Notes: a model not told the origin generated them from the letters alone. 64,000 nucleotides of DNA from Siphonodentalium dalli (GCA_032622095.1 CP136067.1:39411549-39475548); one strand, 5' to 3'. Shown: positions 45,632 to 53,836, numbered from the stretch's first letter. Translations and numbers: made by a program.

Positions 45632-45800
45632 TTCTTTTTTATATTTGTTTTTAAATATTAAATTTACACATTCTTAAAAATTTTATTTCAGGATATTTTC
45701 CCCCATTTCTTCAATAATATATATATATCGTTTCCATTTGTTTTTTAAATATTAAATTTAAACATTTTATTTCACGATATTTCCCTCATTTCTTCAATAG
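45632..45800 (+). repeat. Duplicated intron end plus exon start within the polymerase gene (site 1)
   Basis: A ~70-85-bp segment (TTTTTAAATATTAAATTTA, ATTTTATTTCA, then exon start GATATTT...CATTTCTTCAAT) is present twice in tandem, at about 45,635-45,717 and 45,730-45,798. Copy 1 keeps the AG acceptor (45,690-45,691) but its coding part has one extra base and runs into a stop in AT repeats. Copy 2 keeps the reading frame into the rest of the exon but has CAC where the acceptor CAG should be (45,773-45,775). Confidence 0.85.
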
Positions 45801-46466
45801 GAAGGAGAACCGACTGTATGAGGGGCCGTATCCCGATTCAACGTATTACGGGGCTGACACCATGTCGACGACAGACAGGGAGGCGTTTCTACGTTGGCAC
45901 GAAACTAAAGCCGGTGAAATCTTCAATTTAGAGAAAGAATTATTGGCTTACTGCATTTCTGACGTTGATATCTTGCGTCAGGCTTGTTTGAAGTTTCGGT
46001 CATTGTTTTTGAAAGTTACCGAGAATAAGGTAGATCCTTTCATGTCGATAACGATATCTTCTGCGTGCATGAAGGCCTATAAAATATTGTTCTTGGAAGA
46101 AACTTATTCTATAACTCTCACTAACTCTGATCAATCAGAAACCAGTTTGCTGAAGAAATTGAATGATAAAGAGCGAGTATTGCTCGGTGATGATTGGGTA
46201 GAACGGGATACGGCCGAGGAGTCTGGAATTGAAATTACTGATGAAAAATTCATTAGTACGCCTATAGGCAAAGTTCCTAACGGGTTTTACGGTGACAAGG
46301 ACCAATATTCGAATGTCTCCATCCAATGGTTGTCCTGGTTGGCCCACGAAAAAAATAGAGACATACAACACGCTTTGAACCGCGGTGAATTCAAGGTACC
46401 AAATTCAAAGTACAAGGTGGATGGATATTGTCAGGAGACCAACACCTGCTACGAATTTCACGGTGA

Positions 46467-46748
46467 GTACGACGTATAATCATCTTAAAACATTTATCCC
46501 ACCCCCCCCCCCCCCTTAATTGTTCATATACAATAAATGGTATTTTTATTCTTTAGGTCGTTTTTATCACGCTCGTTTGACACGTTACCCACGAAACAGA
46601 CACATCTCCAGTACAACGTATAATCATTTTAAAACATTTGTCCCATCCTCCCCTAATTGATCATATACAATAAACGGTATTTTTTCTTCTTTAGGTTGTT
46701 TTCATCATGCTTGTTTGACGTGTTACCCACGAAACAGACACATCTCCA
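46467..46748 (+). repeat. Duplicated intron plus exon start within the polymerase gene (site 2)
   Basis: Units 46,467-46,610 (144 bp) and 46,611-46,748 (138 bp) each contain an intron with a TTCTTTAG acceptor and the first 54 bp of the next exon. Copy 1's exon part (46,557-46,610) is followed immediately by GTACAA and is a multiple of three, so it could act as an 18-codon cassette exon or be skipped. The three TGT (Cys) codons of copy 2 are all CGT (Arg) in copy 1, and all six differences between the exon parts are transitions. Confidence 0.85.
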
Positions 46749-48766
46749 AACACCCGCTGACAAAACAGACACTGAATCAACTGTACACACTGACCATCAA
46801 AAAGCGTGAATTTTTGAAGAAGGCGGGTTACAAATATGTATGCATTTGGGAGCATACATTCACTGAGCAGAAAAAAAATAATGAAATACTGCGGGACTTC
46901 TTGTTGCAGCTGGATGTACAACCTCGACTTATGCCACGAGATGCTTTCTTCGGAGGTAAGTTTCCATATTTAAAAAAAAAAATGAAGTTTATAAAATAAA
47001 AATAAATAAAATTTATTTCTAAAAAAAATTCTTTTATCTTTTTAGGTAGGACAAATGCCTGCAAATTATACAAAGACGCGGGCCCCCGTGAGAGCATCAA
47101 ATACGTCCCTGTATCCTTATATAAATAAATCGGGCAAAATGCCAGTAGGGCATCCTGAAATAATAACTAAGGACTTTAAAGATATCAGCGCATATTTCGG
47201 GCTGGCTAAGGTGAAGGTTTCTCCTCCGAGGAAATTGTACCACCCCGTATTGCCATTGAGATCTCACGGAAAACTCACCTTTCCTTTGTGTCGATCATGC
47301 GCGGAAGATCAAAGACAAACGACGTGCGATCACGGAACCGATGCGAGATCTATAACAGGGACGTGGACGACGCCGGAGATAATGAAGGCCATAGAGAAGG
47401 GTTACGTGGTGACGAAAATATATGAAGTATATCACTGGACAGATACCACGCAATACAATCAGGCTACTAAGAAAGGTGGACTCTTCTCGGAATACGTCAA
47501 TTCGTAAGTATATTTTTTTAAACGAAAAGCGCCGCCGCCCCCTCCCCCTCCCTGTTTTGGTCGGGGGTATCATTGAGTACGGGATGAAAAAAACATTTTT
47601 ATTTTTTGTTTTCAGCTTTCTCAAACTCAAACAAGAAGCTAGCGGTTGGCCAGCCTGGGTGAAAACTGCCGAGGACGAGTGCAGATATCTGAATGATTAC
47701 GAAAGGGTCGAGGGGATTCGTTTGGATCCCGAAAATGTAAAAAAACAGCCAGCACTCAGAGCCACTTCGAAACTCATGTTGAACGTTCTCTGGTAAGTAG
47801 TTATTTTTTTTTTAGATAAATAATTTTTATTATTCGCATAAACTATATCGCATTACTAATTCATTCATCCATTACAGGGGAAAATTTGGAGAGAGACAGA
47901 ACATGACGCAGACGGAGATAATTCACGACAGTGAACCGAAGAAATTCTTCAGTTTGATTTCCGACCCAAAGAAGCTCGTGAAGGACTTCCACATTATCAA
48001 TGACAGCCACATTCAGTTATCCTACACCCACGACGACCATTTCCTACCCGATGAAAATAAGACTAATATATTTCTGGCCATATACACTACCTCCTGGGCT
48101 CGTCTCAAGTTGTATGATGTACTGGATCATCTAGGAGAAAATGTGCTGTATTTTGACACTGGTGAGTACTATTTTTTTTTTTTGCGTACCAAATTATGCT
48201 CTAGCTTGATATTAGGTCCTCAAAATATTTTACATTTCTGTTTTAGATTCCATCATCTACGTACAAAAGACGGGAGGCCCCGACGTCAGCTGCGGTGATT
48301 TTCTCGGGGATCTGACCGATGAGTTAAAGGGGGACACTATCACACAATTCAGAAGCGCCGGACCGAAGAATTATGCTTACAGGACGACTGCCTGCGATGA
48401 GGTGTGCAAGGTGCGGGGCTTCAGTTTAAATTATATCAATTCTGAGGCCATTAATTTCAAGACCATGAGCACCCTGATTGATAGAAAGAGAAAGGCATTG
48501 GACGACCCTGATGTTGTAGAGCCGAAGAGACGACGTTTGGTAGATAAAGAGCGGGAAGGTGAATCCGGCGTACCCGACAAGGTGTTCATAACTGAAAAGA
48601 AGATATGTAGAGGTAGTGCCCGTCCTATCCTATACAACAGAATTCAAAAGAAGGTATACAGAGTGGTATACACGAAGAGAGTGATACTAGAAAATATGGA
48701 CACTATCCCTTTCGGATATTGAGAGTAGTTTATAAGGAATATGTGACACGTTCGTTCGCCTTAGGC

Positions 48767-49417
48767 ATGTCATTAATACCGTTCTTACCGAATTCCAGCT
48801 ACGTGATCGCGGGTGCGACAAAGAGCGGGAAAACCAGATGGACTTTCCGCTTCTTACAAAATATAGAAGACATGATAGACGGCCCTCATCCCCAGAAATT
48901 TCTATACTGTTTCGGAGTGCATCAGGACTTATTCGATGAAATGGAAATAGCCATCCCTCACATAAATTTCCACGAAGGTCTTCCCTCCAAAGAACTACTG
49001 AGTGAATTTGCGGATGGTACGACGGCTATGATAATTCTGGATGATTTGGCTCACAAAGTTTTGGACAATTCCGATATGGAATGTTTATTCACACAAGGCT
49101 GCCATCATAAGAACTTATCAGTTATATTTTTAACTCAAAACTTGTTCCAAAAAGGTAAACACGCAAGAACTATAGCTTTGAATACTTCCTATACCATTCT
49201 TTTGAAAAGCGTGCGTGATGCGAATCAAATAAAATATTTAGGCCAACAGCTGTTTCCGGGAAAATCACGTTTTCTGACTGATTGTTATAAGGATGCGGTG
49301 TTGGACAGACCCTATGGATATCTCATAATCGACGCTACGCCTAATACTGATTCAGAGTTTCGTGTAAGAACTGACACCTTTCCCGGTGAATATCCTATAA
49401 TATACAAATCTTTATAA
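48767..49417 (+). CDS. Genome-packaging ATPase (A32/FtsK-HerA type)
   Basis: 216 residues from the first in-frame ATG. Frame-open sequence extends to the polymerase stop, but there is no earlier ATG in that stretch. Walker A is AGATKSGKT (residues 15-23), Walker B MIILDDL (88-94, D92/D93), and a following FLTQNLFQKG (121-130) fits the sensor region of the family. In Polintons and related DNA viruses this ATPase pumps DNA into preformed capsids; here it is one of the best arguments that the element can make virions. The gene is intronless, 44 bp downstream of the polymerase stop and 2 bp upstream of the next ORF. No lesion seen. Confidence 0.9.
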   Translation: MSLIPFLPNSSYVIAGATKSGKTRWTFRFLQNIEDMIDGPHPQKFLYCFGVHQDLFDEMEIAIPHINFHEGLPSKELLSEFADGTTAMIILDDLAHKVLDNSDMECLFTQGCHHKNLSVIFLTQNLFQKGKHARTIALNTSYTILLKSVRDANQIKYLGQQLFPGKSRFLTDCYKDAVLDRPYGYLIIDATPNTDSEFRVRTDTFPGEYPIIYKSL

Positions 49418-49419
49418 GG

Positions 49420-49725
49420 ATGAGTGCCAGGATCTCTAGAAATGCAGCGTTCTTGTCACTACTCGCATCCTGTTCTAGGAAGCAGTTAATATCTCTGTTG
49501 AAGACGGCTACTACGGACCAGATAAACGCATTATCGGAAATATGTTTGAATGTGTTGCAGGGTGTTTTGACTGTTACGAATATACAAACATTAGTGCCTT
49601 TCAAGAAGTTTTATAGACTCTTGGCTGACGAGAAATATAGCGTGCTTAGGAAGAGACAAAATTTGCTGAAAAATTTGAAAGCAGTGCCTCTGTTACTCAA
49701 GGACGTACCGATTGAACATTTATAA
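49420..49725 (+). CDS. Small helical Polinton protein, function unknown
   Basis: 101 residues, strongly helical and basic: NAAFLSLLASCSRKQLISLL, then TTDQINALSEICLNVLQGVL, then RKRQNLLKNL. The pattern of a short N-terminal helix, a TASxEQIxALxEIxLNVL-like core and a basic C-terminal helix is one I recognise as a recurrent small ORF in Polintons, next to the ATPase. Its role is not established; a virion-core or scaffold role would be a guess. The start ATG lies 2 bp after the ATPase stop, and its TAA stop overlaps the next ATG by one base (TAATG), suggesting coupled translation or a shared transcript. Confidence 0.7.
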   Translation: MSARISRNAAFLSLLASCSRKQLISLLKTATTDQINALSEICLNVLQGVLTVTNIQTLVPFKKFYRLLADEKYSVLRKRQNLLKNLKAVPLLLKDVPIEHL

Positions 49726-49925
49726 TGTCAACATATTCAAAAAATGTGGTCATACCTTATGACAAATATGAACGTTTACTGAAAAATACCATCAAGAAAA
49801 CGGCTGTAAAGATTCAATCACCTACAACGTCCTCAGCAATTCGGAAACCATCGATGATGAAGAAGATAGATAAACCACCGGGGGAAAGATTATTGAATAA
49901 GAAATGGATATATATGTCAAAATAA
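49725..49925 (+). CDS. Small basic protein ending in a PPGERLLNKKWIYM segment
   Basis: 66 residues. The N-terminus has VVIPYDKYERLLK, a Ser/Thr/Lys-rich middle, and a C-terminal PPG-W-I segment. Short ORFs with a KYxxLL head and a PPG...W tail occur in this position in other Polintons as far as I recall; the function is unknown. The stop TAA (49,923-49,925) lies inside the poly(A) signal AATAAA (49,921-49,926), so the cluster's mRNA has practically no 3' untranslated sequence before its signal. Intact. Confidence 0.6.
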   Translation: MSTYSKNVVIPYDKYERLLKNTIKKTAVKIQSPTTSSAIRKPSMMKKIDKPPGERLLNKKWIYMSK

Positions 49926-50032
49926 AACTTATATTTGTATTATAATTCAATGTTGTTGTTTTTCTATACCTTCGGTGGGGGATCCCTGAAATAACGAGAC
50001 GAAACTTATGTTTTATTTTCAAAAAATTTATT
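49921..50032. terminator. Convergent poly(A) signals between the two clusters
   Basis: Plus strand AATAAA at 49,921-49,926 overlaps the last stop of the rightward cluster. Minus strand AATAAA occurs at 50,032-50,027 and 50,017-50,012, within 29-49 bp after the capsid stop. Only ~135 bp separate the two terminal stops, so the transcripts may overlap at their 3' ends. Confidence 0.7.
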
Positions 50033-50060
50033 TTCAACACTAATAATATACACAAAAATA

Positions 50061-51305
50061 TTAGTTGGCAGATGACACATTGCGAGCCTCGTTTATGCTG
50101 AAGTGTGATGGAAAAGTCCCGTATACCAATAACACTATAGTCTGCGACAATGCTTCTGTGAACTTAATATCCATTTGCGCCAATCCCTTGACCACCGGTT
50201 GTCCGTCTTCGATAGATCCAGTCGGGTCAATACAGTAAATAGCATAACCACCGTCAAAATCCTCTCGTGATATGGACGTTCCGGGATACGCTCGTACCAA
50301 GTTACTGTAAGCTTCGAGATAATCTTCCTTCCCGTAATTCATGCTCAGTGGTCGGCTAGGTAATGACTGTCCATTCACTGTGAAAGCCACGCTACTGCAA
50401 TTGAAATGTTGAAAGTTCAGTGGATTTTTCTTGTAATTTCCATTAAATCCCGCAGCATCAATCATAACCGCTATGATACGCCGAGGTATATCTCCTTGAA
50501 ACAAGTCAGTGGCTGTGAAATTGAAAGACCCTTTGGCGATAGAGAAAGCCTTCACTGCGGATCTCAGGTAGGGATAAATGGCATCAGATTTTTTCAACCG
50601 TTCTTCGATTTCGTTGGTAACACTAGGAATCATTTTGCAAAAGCAAACTCTGATACTAGCACCGGTTATTTTAACTTTGTAATTTTCATTCTCTTCGCCA
50701 TTCATTAGTGCGAAAGCATTCTTCACGGGCCATAATTTAATGCGGACGGGCACACCGTTGATAATATATCTATCCTGTTGGCACAGATCATGTAGTATCG
50801 GTCCGGAAACTTTTATTTCTTTGCTTTCCGCCGTGAGCTTCGCTCTTTCATAAAAACCTAGATTGCCTCCGATGGGTGTTGTATCGTCGAATTCGTTGGG
50901 CGTGTCTTTGTACCACATCCGCTGTTGTAGACCATTGTTGATAACATTTTCATCCGCGCTCAATAGCACGTCCAGATAAGACTTGTAAGGATAAAACGGT
51001 CCTAATGTTGATAACGTAGTTTGCTGAAGCTCGATGTCGACTGACGAGAACAATGAGTGGACTGGTGCGTTAATAATTCCTACTTTTGAAGTTTTTTTCA
51101 AAGCGCTTCCGTCACCTTTCACAATTTTCAAAGTCAAGTTTAGAAAACTGTTTCGAAAATCAATATATTTCTGAGACGTTGATGGTACGTTGAACTCTAT
51201 AGGAGCACCGTCTACTATCTGGTTAACGGGGTTGTATTCCATCCATTCCCTTTGCATAACTTCCGGCCTTTCAGTAGCCTTCGAAAATGTAGGTAAGTTA
51301 CTCAT
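50061..51305 (-). CDS. Major capsid protein candidate (double-jelly-roll, F54H12.2-like family)
   Basis: 414 residues. The N-terminus has the family features APIEFNVP, YIDFRNSFL, INAPVHSLFSSVDIELQQ and YPYKSYLDVLL. The C-terminal half includes FQGDIPRRIIAVMIDA, LNFQHFNCSS and the terminal VLLVYGTFPSHFSINEARNV. Proteins of this type are widespread in invertebrate genomes under the label F54H12.2-like and are the Polinton major capsid, built of two stacked jelly rolls. The alternating beta-like segments seen here fit that, but the fold is inferred from family, not computed. The gene is intronless, with no stop or frameshift. The ATG overlaps the stop of the upstream small Lys-rich gene by 4 bp. 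It is last in the leftward cluster, followed within 30 bp by AATAAA. Confidence 0.8.
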   Translation of the reverse strand: MSNLPTFSKATERPEVMQREWMEYNPVNQIVDGAPIEFNVPSTSQKYIDFRNSFLNLTLKIVKGDGSALKKTSKVGIINAPVHSLFSSVDIELQQTTLSTLGPFYPYKSYLDVLLSADENVINNGLQQRMWYKDTPNEFDDTTPIGGNLGFYERAKLTAESKEIKVSGPILHDLCQQDRYIINGVPVRIKLWPVKNAFALMNGEENENYKVKITGASIRVCFCKMIPSVTNEIEERLKKSDAIYPYLRSAVKAFSIAKGSFNFTATDLFQGDIPRRIIAVMIDAAGFNGNYKKNPLNFQHFNCSSVAFTVNGQSLPSRPLSMNYGKEDYLEAYSNLVRAYPGTSISREDFDGGYAIYCIDPTGSIEDGQPVVKGLAQMDIKFTEALSQTIVLLVYGTFPSHFSINEARNVSSAN

Positions 51306-51523
51306 TTTGGTGAGGAGAATATGTCGTTTGCGGGTTCCTTTTTAACTTTTCCAATGTTTGTCTTCTTCGCTTTTCCTGCTTTTATCTTTTTAACTTTTAT
51401 CTTCTTAGCTGCGGCTTTCCTTATAAGTTTTTCAGGTTTCGCTTCAGTCTCGGGTAGGTACTTCGAGTCATCGTAGGGTACATATTTTTTAAGATCAAAG
51501 TCATAATAGTACGGAGTCCCCAT
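51302..51523 (-). CDS. Small Lys-rich protein, candidate virion DNA-binding protein
   Basis: 73 residues. The N-terminus is Tyr/Asp-rich (YYYDFDLKKYVPYDDSKY). From residue 33 the chain is dominated by Lys and Ala (KAAAKKIKVKKIKAGKAKK). Such a polybasic tail could neutralise packaged DNA like adenovirus core proteins, or be a localisation signal; this is inference. It overlaps the minor capsid gene upstream by 23 bp and the major capsid gene downstream by 4 bp (ATGA). Intact. I do not recognise a named family. Confidence 0.6.
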   Translation of the reverse strand: MGTPYYYDFDLKKYVPYDDSKYLPETEAKPEKLIRKAAAKKIKVKKIKAGKAKKTNIGKVKKEPANDIFSSPK

Positions 51524-51911
51524 TATGGCTAAAGTTCAACGTGTACTCTGAAGTAGTAATTTTTATAGGCGCCAAATTACCATCCAAGACGTATACCCTT
51601 ATAAACTGCGGGTCAGTCCTAGTAACGCGCACGTCATGACTCTTACCGTACTTATAAGTTGATTTACTGCCTCTATAAATAACTCTTAGTACGGGTGCCA
51701 TTTTATTATAAACGAATGAATGTTCGCATACGTCACAACATACGTACATAACGTCATGCGGGTCCTCGGGTTTTATAGAAAATTGTTCCAGGCAACACGT
51801 CCATCGTGAATCTAGTAACCAATCAGCGGGTAGTGGCGTTGTGAAATCACCCGCTTCATTTCCGGGAAAAGAATCGTCACTATGACGGCTAGATAAGTAT
51901 AATCTCATCAC
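51501..51911 (-). CDS. Minor capsid (penton-like, single jelly roll) candidate
   Basis: 136 residues. It starts MMRLYLSSRHSDDSFPGNEA, then DFTTPLPADWLLDSRWTCCLEQ. This matches the recurrent opening of Polinton minor capsid proteins: a beta strand, a loop with Ser/Asn and FPGN, then FTTPLP and a W-L strand. Several further beta-like segments follow (FVYNKMAPVLRVIYRG, PQFIRVYVLDG, YTLNFSH). It is shorter than many minor capsid proteins, so it could be a compact version or a truncated one. The neighbour order (integrase, this, Lys-rich protein, major capsid) supports a virion role. It overlaps the integrase stop by 4 bp and the next gene by 23 bp. Confidence 0.65.
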   Translation of the reverse strand: MMRLYLSSRHSDDSFPGNEAGDFTTPLPADWLLDSRWTCCLEQFSIKPEDPHDVMYVCCDVCEHSFVYNKMAPVLRVIYRGSKSTYKYGKSHDVRVTRTDPQFIRVYVLDGNLAPIKITTSEYTLNFSHNGDSVLL

Positions 51912-52981
51912 TTTCCGTATTTCACTAGATCAGTTCTCGATATCCAAGAGTCGTATTTAGAACCCCAATTCAGCCAACGAACTAAAACTGTGTTCCCGCT
52001 CCTTTTTAGTATTTTCTCGATTCTGTAAACTGCATCAGGGTCCACTTTAATTGCTTGTAATTCTTGCGCGTAAAATGAGCCTGTGACTTCTTCCTCGTCC
52101 CAATCTTTCAACTTGTAAACGTTCACACCTCCTCTTCTATATCGCAGTACCACCGTGAAAATTTCACCCGTCCACTTCTTATAAAATTCTTTGTCATAAA
52201 CTCCTTTGATGTGTGATATCCTCACTCTGTCACCGACCTTGAACTCGTACTTTTTTAATTTGACACTACCCTCTCGAAGAAGTAGTTTCTGTTGATAGCG
52301 CACCTCAGATTCGTTGCCTTTATTAACTGACGTCGGTGTGTAACCGGTGGAACGGTGTACCGTGTTATTGTAGCTTTCCACAATATCCTGCAATACACTG
52401 GAATATTCTTGAATACTATTGTGAACGAGATATCTATATAACCTCGTCTTCAGGGTCTTTATTAATCTCTCCGCGTAATTGGCTTTAGTTTCATTTTCGG
52501 TCGACAGGTATTTGATTCCTTCCCGCTTGAATAACCTCTGAACGGGTCTTGAATTAAAGTCCGTCCCCTTGTCCGTTCTCAGTATGGATGGTCTACGTGT
52601 TTCATGAAGAAACACATCTTCGAAAGCTTCACTGACGTGTTTCGCATCTTTCTTTATCAAGGCACGACACCAAGCGTATCTTGAAAATACATCGATTATA
52701 ACCAAAATGTATTTATAACGACTTCCTGAAGCAGTCAAGTCTGCCAAATCACAGTCCCACAACGAGTCTAAGCCTTCAACCACGACTCTACTTCTAGGAA
52801 ATTTGTGTCTAGATGGTTTAATTAGCGTATAGGTCTCTTGAGAACTGAACCAATCTCGAATTTTCTTCCTGCTGATAACGTGTGATCCTTCAGCTTTAAC
52901 AGCCTGATATAGTTTTTCAACTCCTCCGAAACTACCTGGTTTACTCGGGTCATAATACAGAGAATGTAGATATTCATCCAT
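51908..52981 (-). CDS. Retroviral-type integrase with C-terminal chromodomain (Polinton INT)
   Basis: 357 residues. The N-terminal domain (1-70) includes YLHSLYYDPSKPGSFGG, typical of Polinton integrases. The RVE catalytic core shows D78 (LWDCDLADL), D137 (RTDKGTDF) and E171 (ANYAERLIKTLK), i.e. a D,D,E triad with 33 residues between the last two. A basic strand-rich segment follows (YEFKVGDRVRISHIKG, about 245-262). The last ~45 residues (AVYRIEKILKR, VLVRWLNWGSKYDSWI) form a chromodomain, which in related integrases steers insertion towards modified chromatin. No lesion is seen. The start overlaps the end of the TBP-like gene by 8 bp, and the stop overlaps the minor capsid start. It inserts the element and probably made the 6-bp target duplication. 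Confidence 0.93.
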   Translation of the reverse strand: MDEYLHSLYYDPSKPGSFGGVEKLYQAVKAEGSHVISRKKIRDWFSSQETYTLIKPSRHKFPRSRVVVEGLDSLWDCDLADLTASGSRYKYILVIIDVFSRYAWCRALIKKDAKHVSEAFEDVFLHETRRPSILRTDKGTDFNSRPVQRLFKREGIKYLSTENETKANYAERLIKTLKTRLYRYLVHNSIQEYSSVLQDIVESYNNTVHRSTGYTPTSVNKGNESEVRYQQKLLLREGSVKLKKYEFKVGDRVRISHIKGVYDKEFYKKWTGEIFTVVLRYRRGGVNVYKLKDWDEEEVTGSFYAQELQAIKVDPDAVYRIEKILKRSGNTVLVRWLNWGSKYDSWISRTDLVKYGK

Positions 52982-53486
52982 TACTGCAGATTTCGAGTTC
53001 TAGAATTTTCGGTAGCACCTCACGTACGATCTGTCGTTGATTCTTTATACCCGTTATTAAAATAGATCCACTCAGGTGACAAGCGAAGTGGATACCCTCA
53101 GTGTAGAATGTCACAGCAGGAAAAATTTCTGGATAATAGTTACCACCGAGATATTCGACCAATAACCTTAATGATAATGGGCTGCATTTATGAACGGCTG
53201 ACATGGTAATTATACGAACTCTGGACAGGCATACTGGGTATCCGATCTTTTGAATTATTCTGGCATACTTTCGCAGTCTTCGAATTCCATCTTCCGCGTG
53301 ACTAGCGGCTCCCGCACACATAAGTTTACCCGTCTTATAGAGCCAGCATGATCCGCCTATAGAACGATTCCTCCAAATTAAGAAACCCCTCTTACATACG
53401 ACGTTACGTAGTGCATTAGCCAAATATATCACATCCACAGGACATCCTAACTGACTGGAACATACTACATTAGTTACGCGTACCAT
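52974..53486 (-). CDS. TATA-binding-protein (TBP) homologue encoded by the Polinton
   Basis: 170 residues, covering just the two-lobed TBP core without an N-terminal tail. Lobe 1: VVCSSQLGCPVDVIYLANALRN (7-28), F35, a GGSCWLYKTGKLMCAGAAS segment (44-62) and RKYARIIQKIGYP (72-84), all in TBP order. Lobe 2: RVRIITMSAV (89-98), YYPEIFPAV (117-125), LSGSILITGIK (138-148). Of the four DNA-kinking phenylalanines of cellular TBP, two positions keep Phe (F35, F122) and two are changed (Y50, H137), by my hand alignment. It is first of five overlapping leftward genes, with two TATA elements 28-60 bp upstream of the ATG. The likely role is to nucleate Pol II (or other) pre-initiation complexes on the element's own TATA promoters. 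It is intronless and intact. The family assignment is strong; the role is inferred. Confidence 0.85.
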   Translation of the reverse strand: MVRVTNVVCSSQLGCPVDVIYLANALRNVVCKRGFLIWRNRSIGGSCWLYKTGKLMCAGAASHAEDGIRRLRKYARIIQKIGYPVCLSRVRIITMSAVHKCSPLSLRLLVEYLGGNYYPEIFPAVTFYTEGIHFACHLSGSILITGIKNQRQIVREVLPKILELEICSNG

Positions 53487-53513
53487 AGTGACAACATTAT
53501 GATATACACATTA

Positions 53514-53546
53514 CCTTTTATACCACAACGCTTCTTCTATTTATAG
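53514..53546 (-). promoter_or_regulatory. Promoter of the leftward (TBP-integrase-capsid) cluster, two TATA boxes
   Basis: On the minus strand CTATAAATAG lies at 53,546-53,537, and GGTATAAAAGG at 53,524-53,514, 51-60 and 28-38 bp before the ATG at 53,486. The first is the same 10-mer found in each of the three full units of the polymerase promoter. Confidence 0.7.
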
Positions 53547-53836
53547 TAGGGGCCGGATGTAGGTACCCAACAGACGAACTCAATAGACTCGTCCATAATG
53601 TCGAGGCCTCGTGACCTATTGACAAATTAACGATAGATGTGATTATTATCGTATAAATAATAATAATTTGACAGAAATATACAATCTCGGATCTAGGTAC
53701 TTTCTGGCCGAGCCACTCCCACTTTTCTGAAGAACCATCACTCTCCATAATAAATTATTATAAAATAGTACATTCACAACCCTTATAACGATATCACGTG
53801 ACATAGATAATACACTGATATATACACCGTATCTAA
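53547..53836. other. Polinton right subterminal region
   Basis: AT-rich and non-coding. It includes a CACGTG E-box at 53,795-53,800. Presumably it holds distal promoter elements of the leftward cluster. Confidence 0.45.

Larger units (their letters stand above)
43357..48722 (+). pseudogene. Protein-primed family-B DNA polymerase (Polinton POLB), eight exons, damaged
   Basis: Would replicate the element from protein-capped termini. Exons by consensus splice sites: 43,357-45,023; 45,119-45,621; 45,776-46,462; 46,695-46,955; 47,046-47,503; 47,616-47,792; 47,878-48,161; 48,247-48,722 (TGA). That is about 1,500 codons. The N-terminal 380 residues include an OTU-like segment (D251, C254 in DNSCLPRAI; H373 in QDHYTPI), followed by a Cys/His-rich region. 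Then come the exonuclease motifs: FYDFECSQ (ExoI), AHNNKAFDAILLLEY (ExoII) and YCISDVDIL (ExoIII). Motif B lies at LNVLWGKFG and motif C at YFDTDS, both split by introns. Breaks: around 47,105-47,108 a short deletion shifts the frame and removes the motif-A aspartate before SLYP. The acceptor of exon 3 reads AC, not AG. Summed exon length is off by one frame, as expected from the single deletion. A TTTTTTCAG directly precedes the ATG. Confidence 0.9.

Noticed and set aside
49395-49604. Minus-strand ORF of 69 codons
   Set aside because: Antisense shadow of the 101-residue Polinton protein.
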